A DNA stretch of 64,000 nucleotides from Pseudorasbora parva (GCF_024679245.1 NC_090185.1:27964926-28028925); one strand, 5' to 3'. Counted from the stretch's first letter, positions 50,975 to 62,261 are shown. Notes: generated from the letters alone by a model not told the origin. Program-made: numbers and translations.

Positions 50975-51975
50975 AGGAAGGTCTCTCGACCGAGGTCGTG
51001 GAGACCATCCTACACTCCAGAGCTCCGTCCACAAGGAAGCTGTACGCTTTGAAATGGAGACTTTTCTCAGCTTGGTGCAGAGAACGCCAGTGGGATCCAG
51101 TTAACTGCCCGGTTGGTACAGTGCTGGAGTTCCTGCAGGAGAGGTTCTCTGCAGGGTTGACCCCCTCCACACTTAAGGTGTACGTGGCGGCCTTGGGTGC
51201 CTTCCACGTCCCTTGCAGTGGAGTGTCTTTGGGAAGACACCCTCTAATTACACGCTTCCTTCGTGGCACATTAAGGTTGAGGCCAGTTATGCACTCGAGG
51301 GTCCCAGCATGGGACTTGGCCATTGTTTTGAGGGGCTTGTCCGGACCTCCGTTCGAACCTCTGGAGGAGGTTTCGGATAAGTTCCTCACCTTAAAAACTA
51401 TCTTCCTTTTGGCCAGTTCATCTATTAAAAGGATAGGAGATATTCAGTCCCTGTCAGTAGGGCCCTCATGTCTAGAGTTTGCGCCAGGGATGGTGAAAGC
51501 ATTTCTGCATCCCAGGCCGGGTTATGTCCCCAAGGTTCCTACGAGCCCACGGGGCCCCATCACTCTACAAGCCTTCTGTCCTCCTCCATTTATGACGTCA
51601 GACCAGGAAAGGTTAAATCTGCTGTGCCCTGTGAGGGCACTGGATACTTATGTCCACAGAGCTGCCCTGTGGAGAAAATCAGAACAATTGTTTGTTTGCT
51701 TTGGACCCCCTAAGAAGGGGGCTCCAGTATCCAAGCAGAGGATGAGCAAGTGGGTGGTCGAGGCCATCTCACTTGCTTATGAAGCTACCGGGCAGCCATC
51801 TCCTCTGGCTGTCCGGGCGCACTCAACCAGGGGTATGGCTGCTTCTAAAGCACTCTTGTCGGGGGCTTCCCTCCACGATATTTGCAACGCGGCCGGATGG
51901 TCGTCTCCTTCTACCTTCGTCAGGTTCTATGAACTAGACCTGGCATCTACAGTAGGGGCACAGGTACTCTCGTAA
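50821..51975 (+). CDS. DIRS tyrosine recombinase
   Basis: This frame overlaps the end of the RT frame by about 150 bases in a different register. Counting from the ATG at 50821 it is 384 residues. An N-terminal SAM-like DNA-binding part (about 50-160) is followed by the catalytic domain with Arg204 (IKRIGD), His334 and Arg337 (RAHSTRG), Trp360 and the nucleophile Tyr370 (VRFYELD). Together these give a complete R-H-R-Y set. It would join the circular cDNA intermediate to the target. The same frame is open upstream to 48865 across the whole RT region; I treat that upstream part as non-coding shadow. The start at 50821 is a choice, not proven. Confidence 0.88.
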   Translation: MVFGPNISPGRLSNGDSDQEGSTLSGGREIPAPTPGDVETVGLASEGARLIEEGLSTEVVETILHSRAPSTRKLYALKWRLFSAWCRERQWDPVNCPVGTVLEFLQERFSAGLTPSTLKVYVAALGAFHVPCSGVSLGRHPLITRFLRGTLRLRPVMHSRVPAWDLAIVLRGLSGPPFEPLEEVSDKFLTLKTIFLLASSSIKRIGDIQSLSVGPSCLEFAPGMVKAFLHPRPGYVPKVPTSPRGPITLQAFCPPPFMTSDQERLNLLCPVRALDTYVHRAALWRKSEQLFVCFGPPKKGAPVSKQRMSKWVVEAISLAYEATGQPSPLAVRAHSTRGMAASKALLSGASLHDICNAAGWSSPSTFVRFYELDLASTVGAQVLS

Positions 51976-52035
51976 CCGTGTGCGCTTCGGCTTCACACAT
52001 ACGAGACACTTGGTCCTATGGCGATGTGGGTATAA

Positions 52036-52136
52036 GCGTTCTCACAGCGTTTCGACGCAGCTCGAGTTCCCCGAAAGGGAACGTCTCAGGTTACGTATGT
52101 AACCCTAGTTCCCTGAGGGAACGAGACGCTGCGTCG
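52036..52136 (+). repeat. DIRS internal complementary region
   Basis: Its first half (52036-52083) is the exact reverse complement of the extreme left end of the element (from 47032). Its second half (52083-52136) is the exact reverse complement of the extreme right end (to 52387). The centre therefore encodes the joined right-left ends. In the known DIRS replication model this region templates completion and ligation of a circular DNA. Confidence 0.9.
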
Positions 52137-52174
52137 CTTTGCCATACTCCCGGCGTGTCCGTGATCACTTACTT

Positions 52175-52387
52175 CAGGCTTTATCAGAAGTTAGTTCCTG
52201 TTTGTTTTCACGGACGTTTTATAGCTTCCGGTCGATGACGTCATCACGCCGACGATCGATCTTTTTTCCGATGGAATGGTTCTACAGGCGCTTCACGACG
52301 CATTAACGCAGAGGCGTTCTCACAGCGTTTCGACGCAGCGTCTCGTTCCCTCAGGGAACTAGGGTTACATACGTAACCTGAGACGTT
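52175..52387 (-). repeat. DIRS right inverted terminal repeat
   Basis: This is the inverted copy of the left repeat, with an outer extension of roughly 27 bases found only at this end. Unequal repeats of this kind are characteristic of DIRS elements. Similarity begins weakly near 52175 and becomes near-perfect from about 52195. Confidence 0.88.
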
Positions 52388-52744
52388 TTCATGAATTTAC
52401 TAAAATAACTTGTGATAGTCTTGGAAGCTTTAGTAACAATGAGTTGAAAATGAGATACTATTCAGTAATATCAGAAAAACACTGGTAAAAGAAAACTAAA
52501 CCAATTTAAAAAATAAAAATGTAGAACACTATTATTATGTATATACTATTATAGTATTTATTCATATTTTGAATGCGTTTTTATTTTTTATCAACCATAT
52601 TATCAGTTTTCATTGTAATTGTACTTTAAGTTCTATATATATATAAGTTAGATATTATTTATTACATGCAATAAATAATGTATATTGTATACCATAATAA
52701 AACTTAAAAACTTAAGTACATGTAAATAGACTATAAATATAGTA

Positions 52745-53545
52745 TGCATATATTATGCTACAAATGCATGCATGAATCAATGATAAATGATTGAATGAAT
52801 GCATATATGAATAAATAAATACATGCATTAATGAAAGAATGTATGCATCAATACCAAGCGGCAACCTCCCGCGATCTCTCTTGAAGTCAATACGGAAGTA
52901 ATGTAAACTGCAATTCCTCAACTGGCCACTAGGGAAAGGCTCCAGAAGGGAGCAGAATCTAATTGAGCCCCATGTTAAAATTCTCAACTTTACAGAAGAA
53001 AAAAACATGTTTACAGCCTGGTAAAAATTATGGTTTTGGTCTATACGGCTAATTTTGACCTTCATGACAACTGTGAGGGGGGTGATTTATTTTATAACTC
53101 ATTCGTTTACGTTATATATAGCCTTAAAGTTCTGCATAATTAAGGGCGTGGTTACTTTGAGTGACAGGTGGATAGCCATTTATCCGCTGTTTATAGTCAT
53201 TGCGTCACCTAAGCTCCGCCCACATCCCACCTTTTGCCCATTTTTTGTTATCCGGGAGTGACGCGCGATGACGCTTTTGCAAGATGGCGATGCCCAGCTC
53301 GCCCCTACTTTAAGCTTCAGAACGGCTTATCGGAGCCCTATGGGTGACGTCACGGACACTACGTCCATATTTTTTACAGTCTATGATCAAAACATGCATG
53401 TGTGAATGAATGAATGAGTGCATGAATGGATGCACAACTGAATGAATGAATGAATGAATGAATGAATGAATGAATGCACGAGTGAGTGAATGGTGAAAGA
53501 ATGCATTAATTAATTACCAATCAAACAGTGCATTAATGAATGAAT
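52745..53545. repeat. Degenerate GAAT/TGCA minisatellite, split by an insertion
   Basis: Irregular GAATGAATG, ATGCATG and AATAAATAAATAC units fill 52745-52856 and 53393-53545, with a clean (GAAT)n run at about 53440-53473. Confidence 0.6.
52857..53392. mobile_element. Non-autonomous repeat inserted in a GAAT tract
   Basis: It runs from AGCGGCAACCTCCCGCGAT to TTTTTTACAGTCTATGATC, GC-rich, with GCAAGATGGCGATGCC and GGTGACGTCACGGACACTACGTCC near its right end. Both sides are degenerate GAAT/GCAT tandem sequence, so it interrupts an older minisatellite. Confidence 0.55.
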
Positions 53546-54028
53546 GAATGACTACCTGATAGAAAAAAAGATTTCCAAACAACTCACAGAATCAACTCTT
53601 TTCTCCACTGTATTTTCACTTTCCTGTCTTTTTACTGTAAAAAGTCAGTCCACCTGTTGTAAAACCTAATGTTTCATTTCTACAAGTTACATTCATTCCT
53701 AAAGTAAGTTCCAGGTCAAAGTCAGTTATTTCCTACATACCTCATCTTCTCTTTCTGTGCAGGTGCTGGGAGTCACAACTTCAAGGTGCATAACACAAAT
53801 AAAATCACACTACAAACACTCGCCATGGCCTTGGAAGTGTCCATATCTCTTTGTATCACACGAGGGGCCAGATATCCTCACAGTTACCCATCTGTCCACA
53901 TCATTCTCTGCTGAACACAAAGGCCCTGTTCCCTCTGAGACAGAGGTAGAGAATGTGTAATTATGTATGTATGTGTGTATTGCCAGGCTAATACTTCACT
54001 AGACTGAAAATACCCTACTTAGTCTTCA
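53546..54028. other. No gene seen
   Basis: A frame at 53757-53960 follows an acceptor-like TTTCTGTGCAG, but no family features or donor were recognised. I leave it uncalled. Confidence 0.35.
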
Positions 54029-54505
54029 CAATACACTGATCAGGCATAGCATTATGACCACTGACAGTGTATAACACTGATTATGTGTGATGCTTTGGGC
54101 AATGTTTTGCTGGGAAACCTTGGGTCCTGCCATCCATGTGGATGTTACTTTGACACGTACCTCCTAACAAAGCATTGTTGCCGACCATGTACACCCTTTC
54201 ATGGAAACGGTATTCCCTGGTGGCTGTGGTCTCTTTCAGCAGGATAATGCACCCTGCCACAAAGCAAAAATGGTTTAGGAATGGTTTGAGGAGCACGATA
54301 ATGAGTCTGAGGTGTTGATTTGAAGTTATAGAGGCCCCGTCTTGCAACTTACAGAACTTAAAAGATATGCTGTTAACATCTTGGCATCAGATACCACAGC
54401 ACACCTTCAGGGGTCTAGTGAGGTCCATGCCCCGACGGGTCAGGGCTGTTTTGGCAGCAAAAGGGGGATCAACACAATATTATAATGCTTGATCGATATA
54501 TATTT
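54029..54505 (+). pseudogene. Tc1/mariner transposase relic, 5' TIR plus C-terminal half
   Basis: A terminal-repeat-like end (ACTGATCAGGCATAGCATTA at about 54031) is joined directly to transposase C-terminal sequence. The latter includes the QQDNAPCHKAKMV segment (about 54238-54275) and the tail of the protein. The DNA-binding half is deleted and the TGGCCTCCAAATTC-type segment is also missing. It is the same family as the relics at 3.7 kb and 60.3 kb. Confidence 0.8.
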
Positions 54506-55790
54506 AAAAGGATATTCAGTATTTCACTTAGACTTGACTTATTCCCCCAGCTGGCAGTGAATTTTATGTATTGATATGTTTTTGAAGTTTGGCAGAAATG
54601 TAGATAAAGGCATGTGTTTCTAGTGAGCCTATGTTGACTAAACCCATCTCATCGACCATGAATTAAATGCTCTTTTTAGGAGCCTTTAGAGTGATCTTCG
54701 TTAGATACTCACATTGCGAAAGTGTTCTGGCCGAACAATCACAGGGATCTTTGGGAGAAAGAAGAAGAAGGGAAAGATACTTGGCATATCCCGCAGTCCA
54801 CAATTTTGGTTTTCTCTCCAGGGAAAGCTCAAAGTACAGGAGGAGGAAGCTGCCAAACGTGCAAACTCTTCACGAGCGCCTCACACTACACGGGTCGTAA
54901 TGAAAACCACCCTATGACTTTTGCAGCCGCTGCGGAACTCAAGACCAGAATGACTTTACACAAAAGCTCTTTATCTATCAAAGTTCAAGAGTTTCTGCAC
55001 GGCGAACTCAGACTACCACACGTCCTTTCTTCGCTCCCTGTCACAACATCAACCTAGAAGACAGATAAGAATCTATCACTGAGCCTAAAACAGATGTTTG
55101 GTGAACCTCACAGCTGGACAGGAGATGATCGTGAAATAGATTCAGACTTGTAGAACTAAGATTAGCTATGCTTTAGGATCAAATAACTTGAGTAAACAAG
55201 AATGTGATCGAGAACCTGTATTGGTGGTCACATTTCCTAAGTCTCTGTCAGTGAACTGAATAGAGTAACCTGAGGCGTTTTAGGTGTAACAAATCCACAT
55301 ATTATGTTCCCAGGCACCGTGTCTCAATCTGGACAAGCGTACAGTCCATGCCTAAGTGATACTGCCAAACTGGTTGGTGAATTTCCCCCCCTCTGAAAAG
55401 TTCTTGGTCAGAATATTCTGCAAAGGGAAGCAGACTTTATGCCAATAGTACTAATGCAAAAATCACAACAGCATCCTGACAGTGAAGGATGGAAGGAAGA
55501 GGATGAGGGCAGCAGCCGCAGTCTTTCCAGAGTGGGTGACTATGTGCAAACGTCCAGTTTGCCAAGAGTAGAATGACTCAGCCCTTTATACTTTCCCTCT
55601 CTCTCTTGCTCATACACTCCTCCTGTGTGATCTATAAATCCTGTCACGGTTGTGCGGCAGATGGAGTGTTTTATTAGAGACTAACTAAATCCAGGGATGA
55701 AATCAGTCATGGGGCCTGAAAGTGAAAGATGTTCCTGAGTAAATCTCATGAAAACAAAGACTGCAACATATTTTAATGGTTTCAACACTT
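54506..55790. other. No gene seen
   Basis: Three overlapping open frames at 54667-55057 are longer than the local average but show no motif. Otherwise non-coding. Confidence 0.35.
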
Positions 55791-56050
55791 CATTTTAAGG
55801 TGGCGTAGTTATAATTACATGTACTATAACAGTAAATGATGCATAATTACAAAAAACGAACCCTAAACCAAACCCTAACCGTAAGTAGTTAATTCATATT
55901 ACTCAGTACTTTTTGGAGTAAGAACAATGTAGCCACCTTAACCAAAATTGAATTAATGCTTTAATGAAGTCAAGCCACCTTTATTTCTATAGCGCTTTAT
56001 ACAATACAGATTGTTTCAAAGCAGCTTCACAATAATAAGCAAATTATGAT
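55791..56050. repeat. Two interspersed repeat fragments
   Basis: 55800-55960 matches the 7585-7760 repeat. 55970-56045 (GTCAAGCCACCTTTATTTCT, TCAAAGCAGCTTCACA) is a segment common in fish genomes. Confidence 0.6.
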
Positions 56051-56384
56051 CAATGATACAAACTTCATCAAATATGAGACAAACAGTGGCGTCAATTCAC
56101 CAAATGCCAAGGTATGGCAGACTCTGATGGCATCTTTCAATCTTTCTCCCTCGACGTGACAGTCCCACAGCCAGACAAAAGTCTGATATTATTCAATTTA
56201 AATGTTATTTTTATTGTGACGACCAAAACTATTTTTTTTTTTGTTCATCCTTCAAGGATTGTCCTCATTTGGAAAACTAAAAGTCTTGCAAGATAGGAAG
56301 CACTTAAAAAAAAAACAATTAAATTAAATTAGGTATTATGTCTCCGTTTGATTTGTTATAAGGAGATGATTTGTTTGTGTGCAG

Positions 56385-56600
56385 AATGTCTTGGGTTACG
56401 ACTGTAACCCCTGTTCCCTGAGAAGGGACCGAGACATTGTGTCCCTTTGCCACACCTCTCCATGCCTGGGTGCGACGTGAAAACTATACTCTGTTGTGTG
56501 TCGGCGCCCCTTTTGTATTTCCGTGTATGCCGTCATATGCATGTATAGCACAGCACCAATCAGGATTGGTTTCATTCATACTTTAGACCCACTACACTAA
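56385..56600. mobile_element. Diverged fragment of a DIRS-type terminal repeat
   Basis: The segment starts with a GGGTTACGACTGTAACCCC motif, then GTTCCCTGAGAAGGGACCGAGAC and CCCTTTGCCA. These echo the end and internal complementary region of the 47-52 kb element (GGTTACGTATGTAACCC, GTTCCCTGAGGGAACGAGAC, CTTTGCCA). The rest differs, so it belongs to a related family rather than being a copy. No coding sequence is attached. The right border is uncertain. Confidence 0.5.
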
Positions 56601-57122
56601 GGGAACTTAGTAAACTTGTGCTAAATTCAAACTAATTCAGCGTTTTGAGAGATACTGAGTGGATTTTCACTACTCGTAACTTAAACACCTCTGACTGGAT
56701 TCCATATAAATAGAAATGTTGGGAATGGCTACAATACATAATACACAATAATAATGGAAACTGTTACAGCGCTGTTGAACTCACACGACACGAATAACCA
56801 GATCACTTTCATTTACTTATTTTCTTTTTTACTTAGCAATACAAATTATCAGGATTTTCAAAATTCAGGATTTATATGCTGTTTAATGTTGATGATCGCA
56901 TTATTTTACATATGAATATGATTACATATGATATTGCTTGTTTCTGCATCTTCTTCGCATGTGTTTTGACCTGGAGATTCTGTATTATTTCAGATGTGTA
57001 ATAGCACCCCTACCATTTAACAGTGAAAACAGAAAGCCTGAGAAATCCATCAATAGTGGGGAACCATTGTCTCACAAATTGTAGAAATTTCATCAATCGT
57101 AGGGAAAGAGTTAAAAATAACC

Positions 57123-57159
<37 letters not shown>

Positions 57160-57942
57160 TTAACTGGGATTTCTGTAACATTTGCCAATTTTTTTCATTT
57201 ACATGAATGAAAATCCAAATTCAGGACTGAATTGACTGAAATCCAAGATCATAAGATGTAATTTTCCTATATTCTTTGATGTTTTAACATGTTTTCTGCA
57301 CGTTTTGTGAGACTCGTCCACTTTGATTGTCAAAACTGTGATTGTATATCTTCAAACTTCACGCAGTTGACTTTGACCTAAAAGTGCACTTTGATTCACC
57401 CCCACACGCCAAACATAAACTCCACCGTACAGCCTACAGAGCTTCCCATCGGTCTTTCATAGCAAAATTTCACTGCAGCCCTCAATGCAACAGACGGATG
57501 GGTGATTAAACAAGGGGCGAAGGAGAGTAAAGCGAAGAGAATGGGAGTCATGGCGATACGTGTCATACACAGTGCCAGAGACTGTTAGTGAAGAACTCCA
57601 GACGTCTGTGTCTGATTGCAGTCTATATGAAATGAGGTTCGATTACACCTGAAGAGACACATATACACACATACTCAGAGGTCAGTGAACAGATGCCTCT
57701 TAACTTTGACCCTAAACCAAACAAGCACCGTGAGGGACCACCACAGGCGTCGATGCCTGAAGCCCACCTAAACATCACACGCGCTGGAGCCGTGTTACAT
57801 ATCCCAGTGACTTCTCACAATGGCGGAGGGTGAATAATTAGGATGATGAAATTCAAAACGGCTGCTGGGACTGGAGACATGCTTCATCTACGGTGGAGAA
57901 TGTTCTGGCGAATTGTGTGTAACAATGTTGCTCCAAAACACA
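56601..57942. repeat. Repeat copy at 56870-57020, T-run, otherwise unassigned
   Basis: 56870-57020 pairs with 41930-42075. A T-run of about 32 bases lies at 57125-57156. No gene seen. Confidence 0.45.
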
Positions 57943-58209
57943 AAAAAAGAACAGTTCATTTATTCACCCTCATGTTGTTTAAAACCGTTTGACTTTTGCC
58001 CTCTGTGGAAAACAAAAGAAGATATTTTGTGGGGTTTTTTTTTTACAACGAAATACAATGAAAATCAATGGGGTCCAATGTTGTTGTTTTGCACCCTGTT
58101 GACTTTCATTTTATGGATGAAAAAATTATTCTAATTATCTTATTTTGTGTTCTACAGAGAAAAGAAAGTCATACTAAATGTTCATATTTGGATAAATTAT
58201 CCCTTCAAC
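57943..58209. mobile_element. 267-bp MITE of the same terminal type
   Basis: It starts AAAGAACAGTTCATTTATTC with ACCCTCATGTTG and ends ATTTGGATAAATTATCCCTT. The ends are partly inverted and the centre holds GAAAATCAATGGGGTCC. Confidence 0.6.
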
Positions 58210-60262
58210 AGTTTTTCCAGAACTTCATTTACCTTTTTTTTTTTTTTTTTGGCAGACGTTTTTATGCAAATGAGAACTTTACTTAACAAATGAGCAGCAT
58301 ATGAAACTTACCTTACTAACCAACTGTTGAAAAACTGCATTTGTTAATGCACTGGTATGCACATGATATCACCTTCCCACATGAGAGCCAGAAAATGAAC
58401 AAAACATTTCCTTCCCTTTTCTGATTAAATGATACTTATGCAATCTGTTCTGAATTTGAGAGCCTTGGCTCATGGAAAATGTCACGCTCCATCATGCAAT
58501 ATGATCAGCACTTGGAGACGAACATTTGTTTATTTAAACTACGTATGATTGGTCTTTCAATTAGGACAGATTCATCAGGAAACATCAAGTTTTTCTCCGA
58601 TAAGGGCTGATTTCAGCTGCTAATAGCTTGCTGAACAGTCTTCACTACTGAGGAAAACAGTATGTTCTTCATGTTTCGCTCTTCACATAAACACCTTGAT
58701 GTCTCCATTGGGAAACATTGTTGAAAGCAGATGAAGCTCAAAACGCTATAAAAGATTACAACTGAAATCTCTTAAATACTTGCACCTGTTGGGCAGCGTA
58801 AAAAAACGCATACCTGTACAATGAAAAGCAGGCCTAAATATTTAGTCAACCCAGGTCGCTAATATGGCCGTATCAACAAACGAGGGTTTATTTTTATCTC
58901 CGAAAACAAACTTGCGTGAATGTGCTGAGAAAGCTGGAAAGATTTTGCTCTTTTAAGAATGTTCAAGCCATCTTTGTGCTTCCCTCTGAAGCACAAAGAA
59001 GAAAAATGTTTGTGTTTGGCTTCTCTTTCCTGAATGGCAAATTTTGCTTCAATGAGAAATTGTGATTTGAGGTTATTATACATATTAGGCCCCATCATAC
59101 ACCCAAAGCAATGCGACGCCAGGAGCGAAGCAAGTTTTTTTTGCTAGTTTCAGCCTGACAACTAAACAGATTTATTTTGGATGAACTAAATTACATTCTG
59201 GGTAAAAATGTCTTCAGTTAAATTAAGTACGGGTAATAATTGTTTTGTGTGTGTATTTATATCAAGGTAGAAAAGGACTTTCATCATATAAAACAAATAA
59301 GATTATATCAAACTTTAGTCATTTTACCTCGCTGGAGAAATCAGGTTATATCTCCTGACAGTTAAGCGTCAGTAAAACCTTGTTTTTCAGGTTGGATGAA
59401 TTCAGTTATAATCTTAAATAATTTATTTCATTTCAACAAAACCAGTTATTGTAGATGTTATCACGAAGTAGATTTTCAGTAGAACTGACAAAAACACTTT
59501 TTTCAGTATAGAATATGAACCTTACCTGGAAAATGATGTGCATGTAAGTACACGTCTCAATTTTAAGACTTGTACAGGGGGACGTAAAAAGACATTTGTC
59601 ACATTTACTTAGAAGAACTGTCAATGTGTTGTTGTTTAAGGCAAACATCCAGATGATGATTGCGGTTTTTGACATCAGCGTCTTTAGTAGTTGGTGAATG
59701 TGTCTGAATGAGCTTGGCTTTAGACTAAAGACACTCTTCATGTCCTTGAGGGAAAAGGACAACTGGCTCCCCCTCAGGACTGAAGCGAGGGATAAAGCGA
59801 ACGAATAACAGGATTTATGAAGTCGTAACACAACACCCTCAGATCTTTAAAGACAGGCTTGTAAGATTAACACTTCATTAGTAGGGAAAGAGAGAGCAAT
59901 ACAGATGGAGAAAGAATATTCATTCGTCATCAAGATGACGTGCAGCACCAGTTTACCATTCAACAGACTGATAGGACATCTCACATGTGTCTATCTTCGT
60001 AAAGTGTCCATGAAGATGGTCTAAACACTGCTGAATGTGCTCTACGTGTCTTCACAAAGATAGTAAAAGCTCAAAATTTGCACTCATGGTCAACACGGGA
60101 TGCGGGTCAAAACTTGGTTGTTTATATTAGGAGCTATCTAGTTTTGTCGCATCAGTCTAGCCAGACATAGTTGCTGTTTTTAAATTGTACTTGGTGATGA
60201 TTAGAAATGTGTCCGAAGCTTATTACCTTATTAGAGGCATGAATAATAACAGTTCTAATGCA
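58210..60262. other. No gene seen
   Basis: About 2 kb of mixed sequence. A 132-codon minus frame at 59433-59831 has no family features. No repeat borders recognised. Confidence 0.4.
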
Positions 60263-61215
60263 CACGTGCTTGGAGCTTTCGGCAGTGGATAGGGGTCAGC
60301 ATTGATATGCTAAGCTATCCAGCCCCATACGCAACAAACTGCGATGCACTGTGTATTCTGACACCTTTCTATCAGAACCAGCATTGATTTCTGGAGCAAT
60401 TTGAGCTACAGTAGCTCGTCTGTTTGACCAGACCACATGGGCCAGCCTTTGCTCCCCACATGCATCAATGAGCCTTGGCCGCCCATGACCCTGTCGCCAG
60501 TTCACCACTGTTCCTTCTTTGGACCACTTTTGAAAGATACTGACCGCTGCAGACCTGGAACACCCCACAAGAGCTGCAGTTTTGGGGATGCTCTGACCCA
60601 GTCATTTAGCCATTACAATTTGGCCCTTTCAAACTTGCTCAAATCCTTACTTTTGCTCATTTTTCCTGCTTCTAACACACAAAATTTGAGGATAAAATGT
60701 TAATTTGCTGCCTAATATATCCCACCCACTAACAGGTGCCGTGATGATGAGATAATCAATTCTGCCAGAAAGACTCGGGAGAATAAATACTGTGACAATT
60801 ATCCATTTATTAACAACCCAGCAAGCAACTAAACCAACTAAAGCTACTTTGGCATAGGCCCCGTCCACAGCTCGCAATCAGAGGGTACGGACTCTGCATA
60901 TCCTGCCTGAAGACGAAGGCAGAGGCGCAGCCGACCCCCTGTGAGGTATGGAAGGGACCATCCTGGTGGTGGTGGGGTGGAGTAGGGAAGGATTTGACTT
61001 GGAGGTGGTGGGGAGGATGGCGGTGAATTGGGGCATCAGCATCTGCGAACTTAAACATGAGTAAGTACCGATCTTTCATACCCAAGTATTAGAATGTGAT
61101 TGGATAGATAGAAGTTGAAGTGACGCAATAATTAAGTCTTCCCGGCAGAACTTATGCTAAAGCTTCTATTTATTCACTTTACCTGTCATAATGTTATGCC
61201 TGATAGGTGTATGTT
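60263..61215 (-). pseudogene. Tc1/mariner transposase relic, N-terminal half, interrupted
   Basis: On the minus strand, 60568-60296 reads the paired-type DNA-binding region (GCSRSAAVSIFQKWSKEG, GRPRLIDACGEQRLA, RRATVAQIAPEINAGS, KVSEYTVHRSLLRMGL). The catalytic half is missing. The 5' side continues to about 60759, is split by an unrelated 391-base insertion, and resumes to the terminal repeat at about 61180-61215 (AATGTTATGCCTGATAGGTG). Confidence 0.85.
60760..61150. mobile_element. 391-bp element inserted in the Tc1 relic
   Basis: The ends are inverted repeats of 16 bases matching at 14: TTCTGCCAGAAAGACT at 60760-60775 and its complement at 61135-61150. The element is GC-richer than its host and encodes no recognisable protein. 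I could not find a clean target duplication, and about 18 extra bases lie between its right end and the resumed Tc1 sequence. Confidence 0.55.
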
Positions 61216-62072
61216 CCAATAGGTAACTAGATAAGAACATTTGGGTTGTGAGTGTCTGTAATATGTTTTAGAACAAAACGTTCAAAATCTAGTCATCATC
61301 TAGTTATGTTTACCACAGCCCTTATTTTACTCATAAATTGAAAAACCCCATTATAAAACCCCATAGGAAAATCTCAAGGGAACCAGTGGCAAAAAAAATA
61401 AAATACTTTTGACGTCACAGCTACAGCACTTTATAACAACACTGCAGACTAAGCACTACAGTGTCATTAGAAAAGTCTCCACAAGAAAAATGGCTTGATA
61501 AACATACTAAATAGTCTTAATCAGATCAAACTATTTGCTTTATATGAAAACAGTGGAAACTCCCCAATCATAACAATGTACCTGAAATGTACCTTTGACA
61601 TCTACAGTCCACACACATTATAATATTACTTACCTTAAAACTATAAAGAAAGCAGCGGGACAAACGGAGAGAAAGAGGCAGAGGCTGTCAGACATGCATT
61701 GCTATGCAGAAACAAAAAACACACTACCATCTGTGCATTCATGACTCCATAAATGCGCATAAATCAAGCATGAGAATCTTCTCCGTCAGAGGGATGATCC
61801 ATTTGCAAGCATCTGTAATGGTTCTGATCAGTTTTCAGAGGCGCCACAAAACCGCTGGCATCTGAGAGCCGACACGTGCTCCCGTCCAGGCCGACGCTCA
61901 CAAGCTGAGACTCTGGAGTCTGCAGACCTGAGGAAAATCCCTGTGTGTGCGCCATTAGTTTAAAATCTTACACGCTCCACAGCTGATATGAACCTGAGGA
62001 CTTAAATGAGTGGATAGTCTGTTTCCTGTGATAGTGGTTTAAAGAATATTGGGTTAAAGTAAATGCTCCAAA
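61216..62072. other. No confirmed gene
   Basis: 61764-61955 on the minus strand reads a protein-like frame preceded by an acceptor-like TTTTCCTCAG, but lacks a good donor or family match. Unassigned. Confidence 0.35.
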
Positions 62073-62261
62073 TCAGTGGTTCTCGAACCTGTCCTGGAGT
62101 TCCACCAGCCCTGCACATTTTATGTCTCCCTATATCTGACAAACCCATTTCAGGTCTTGCAATCGGTACTAATGAGCTCATGAGTTGAATCAGGTGTGAT
62201 AGATGAGGGAGAAAAACATTTGCAGGGCTGGTGGTACTCAAGACAGGTTTGAGAAGCACTG
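62073..62261. mobile_element. 189-bp palindromic MITE
   Basis: CAGTGGTTCTCGAACCTGTC and ACCAGCCCTGCA at the left are mirrored by TGCAGGGCTGGTGGTACTC and GACAGGTTTGAGAAGCACTG at the right. Confidence 0.75.

Larger units (their letters stand above)
47032..52387 (+). mobile_element. DIRS-type tyrosine-recombinase retrotransposon, nearly complete
   Basis: About 5.36 kb, clearly more GC-rich than its flanks. It contains gag-like, RT/RNase H/methyltransferase and tyrosine recombinase frames on the plus strand, inverted terminal repeats at both ends, and an internal complementary region just before the right repeat. This is the diagnostic DIRS layout, unlike LTR elements. The trinucleotide GTT lies at both borders (47032-47034 and 52385-52387), and no longer direct duplication flanks it, consistent with recombinase-mediated insertion of a circular DNA. 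Near-identity of the repeats and two intact long frames suggest recent insertion; the gag frameshift suggests this copy is not fully autonomous. Confidence 0.93.

Noticed and set aside
47390..51389. Several minus-strand frames within the DIRS element
   Set aside because: Antisense shadows in GC-rich coding DNA. None has catalytic motifs.
47032..52387. LTR retrotransposon or endogenous retrovirus
   Set aside because: The terminal repeats are inverted rather than direct, there is an internal complementary region, and a tyrosine recombinase replaces the DDE integrase. No protease or envelope was seen.
53757..53960. Frame following TTTCTGTGCAG, considered as an exon
   Set aside because: No recognisable domain and no good donor; the acceptor-like sequence alone is weak evidence.
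59433..59831. 132-codon minus-strand frame
   Set aside because: Length is within chance for this composition. No motif, signal peptide or splice context supports it.
61764..61955. Protein-like minus-strand frame after an acceptor-like TTTTCCTCAG
   Set aside because: No convincing donor, start context or family match. A GT that could be a donor would leave only a 26-base exon.
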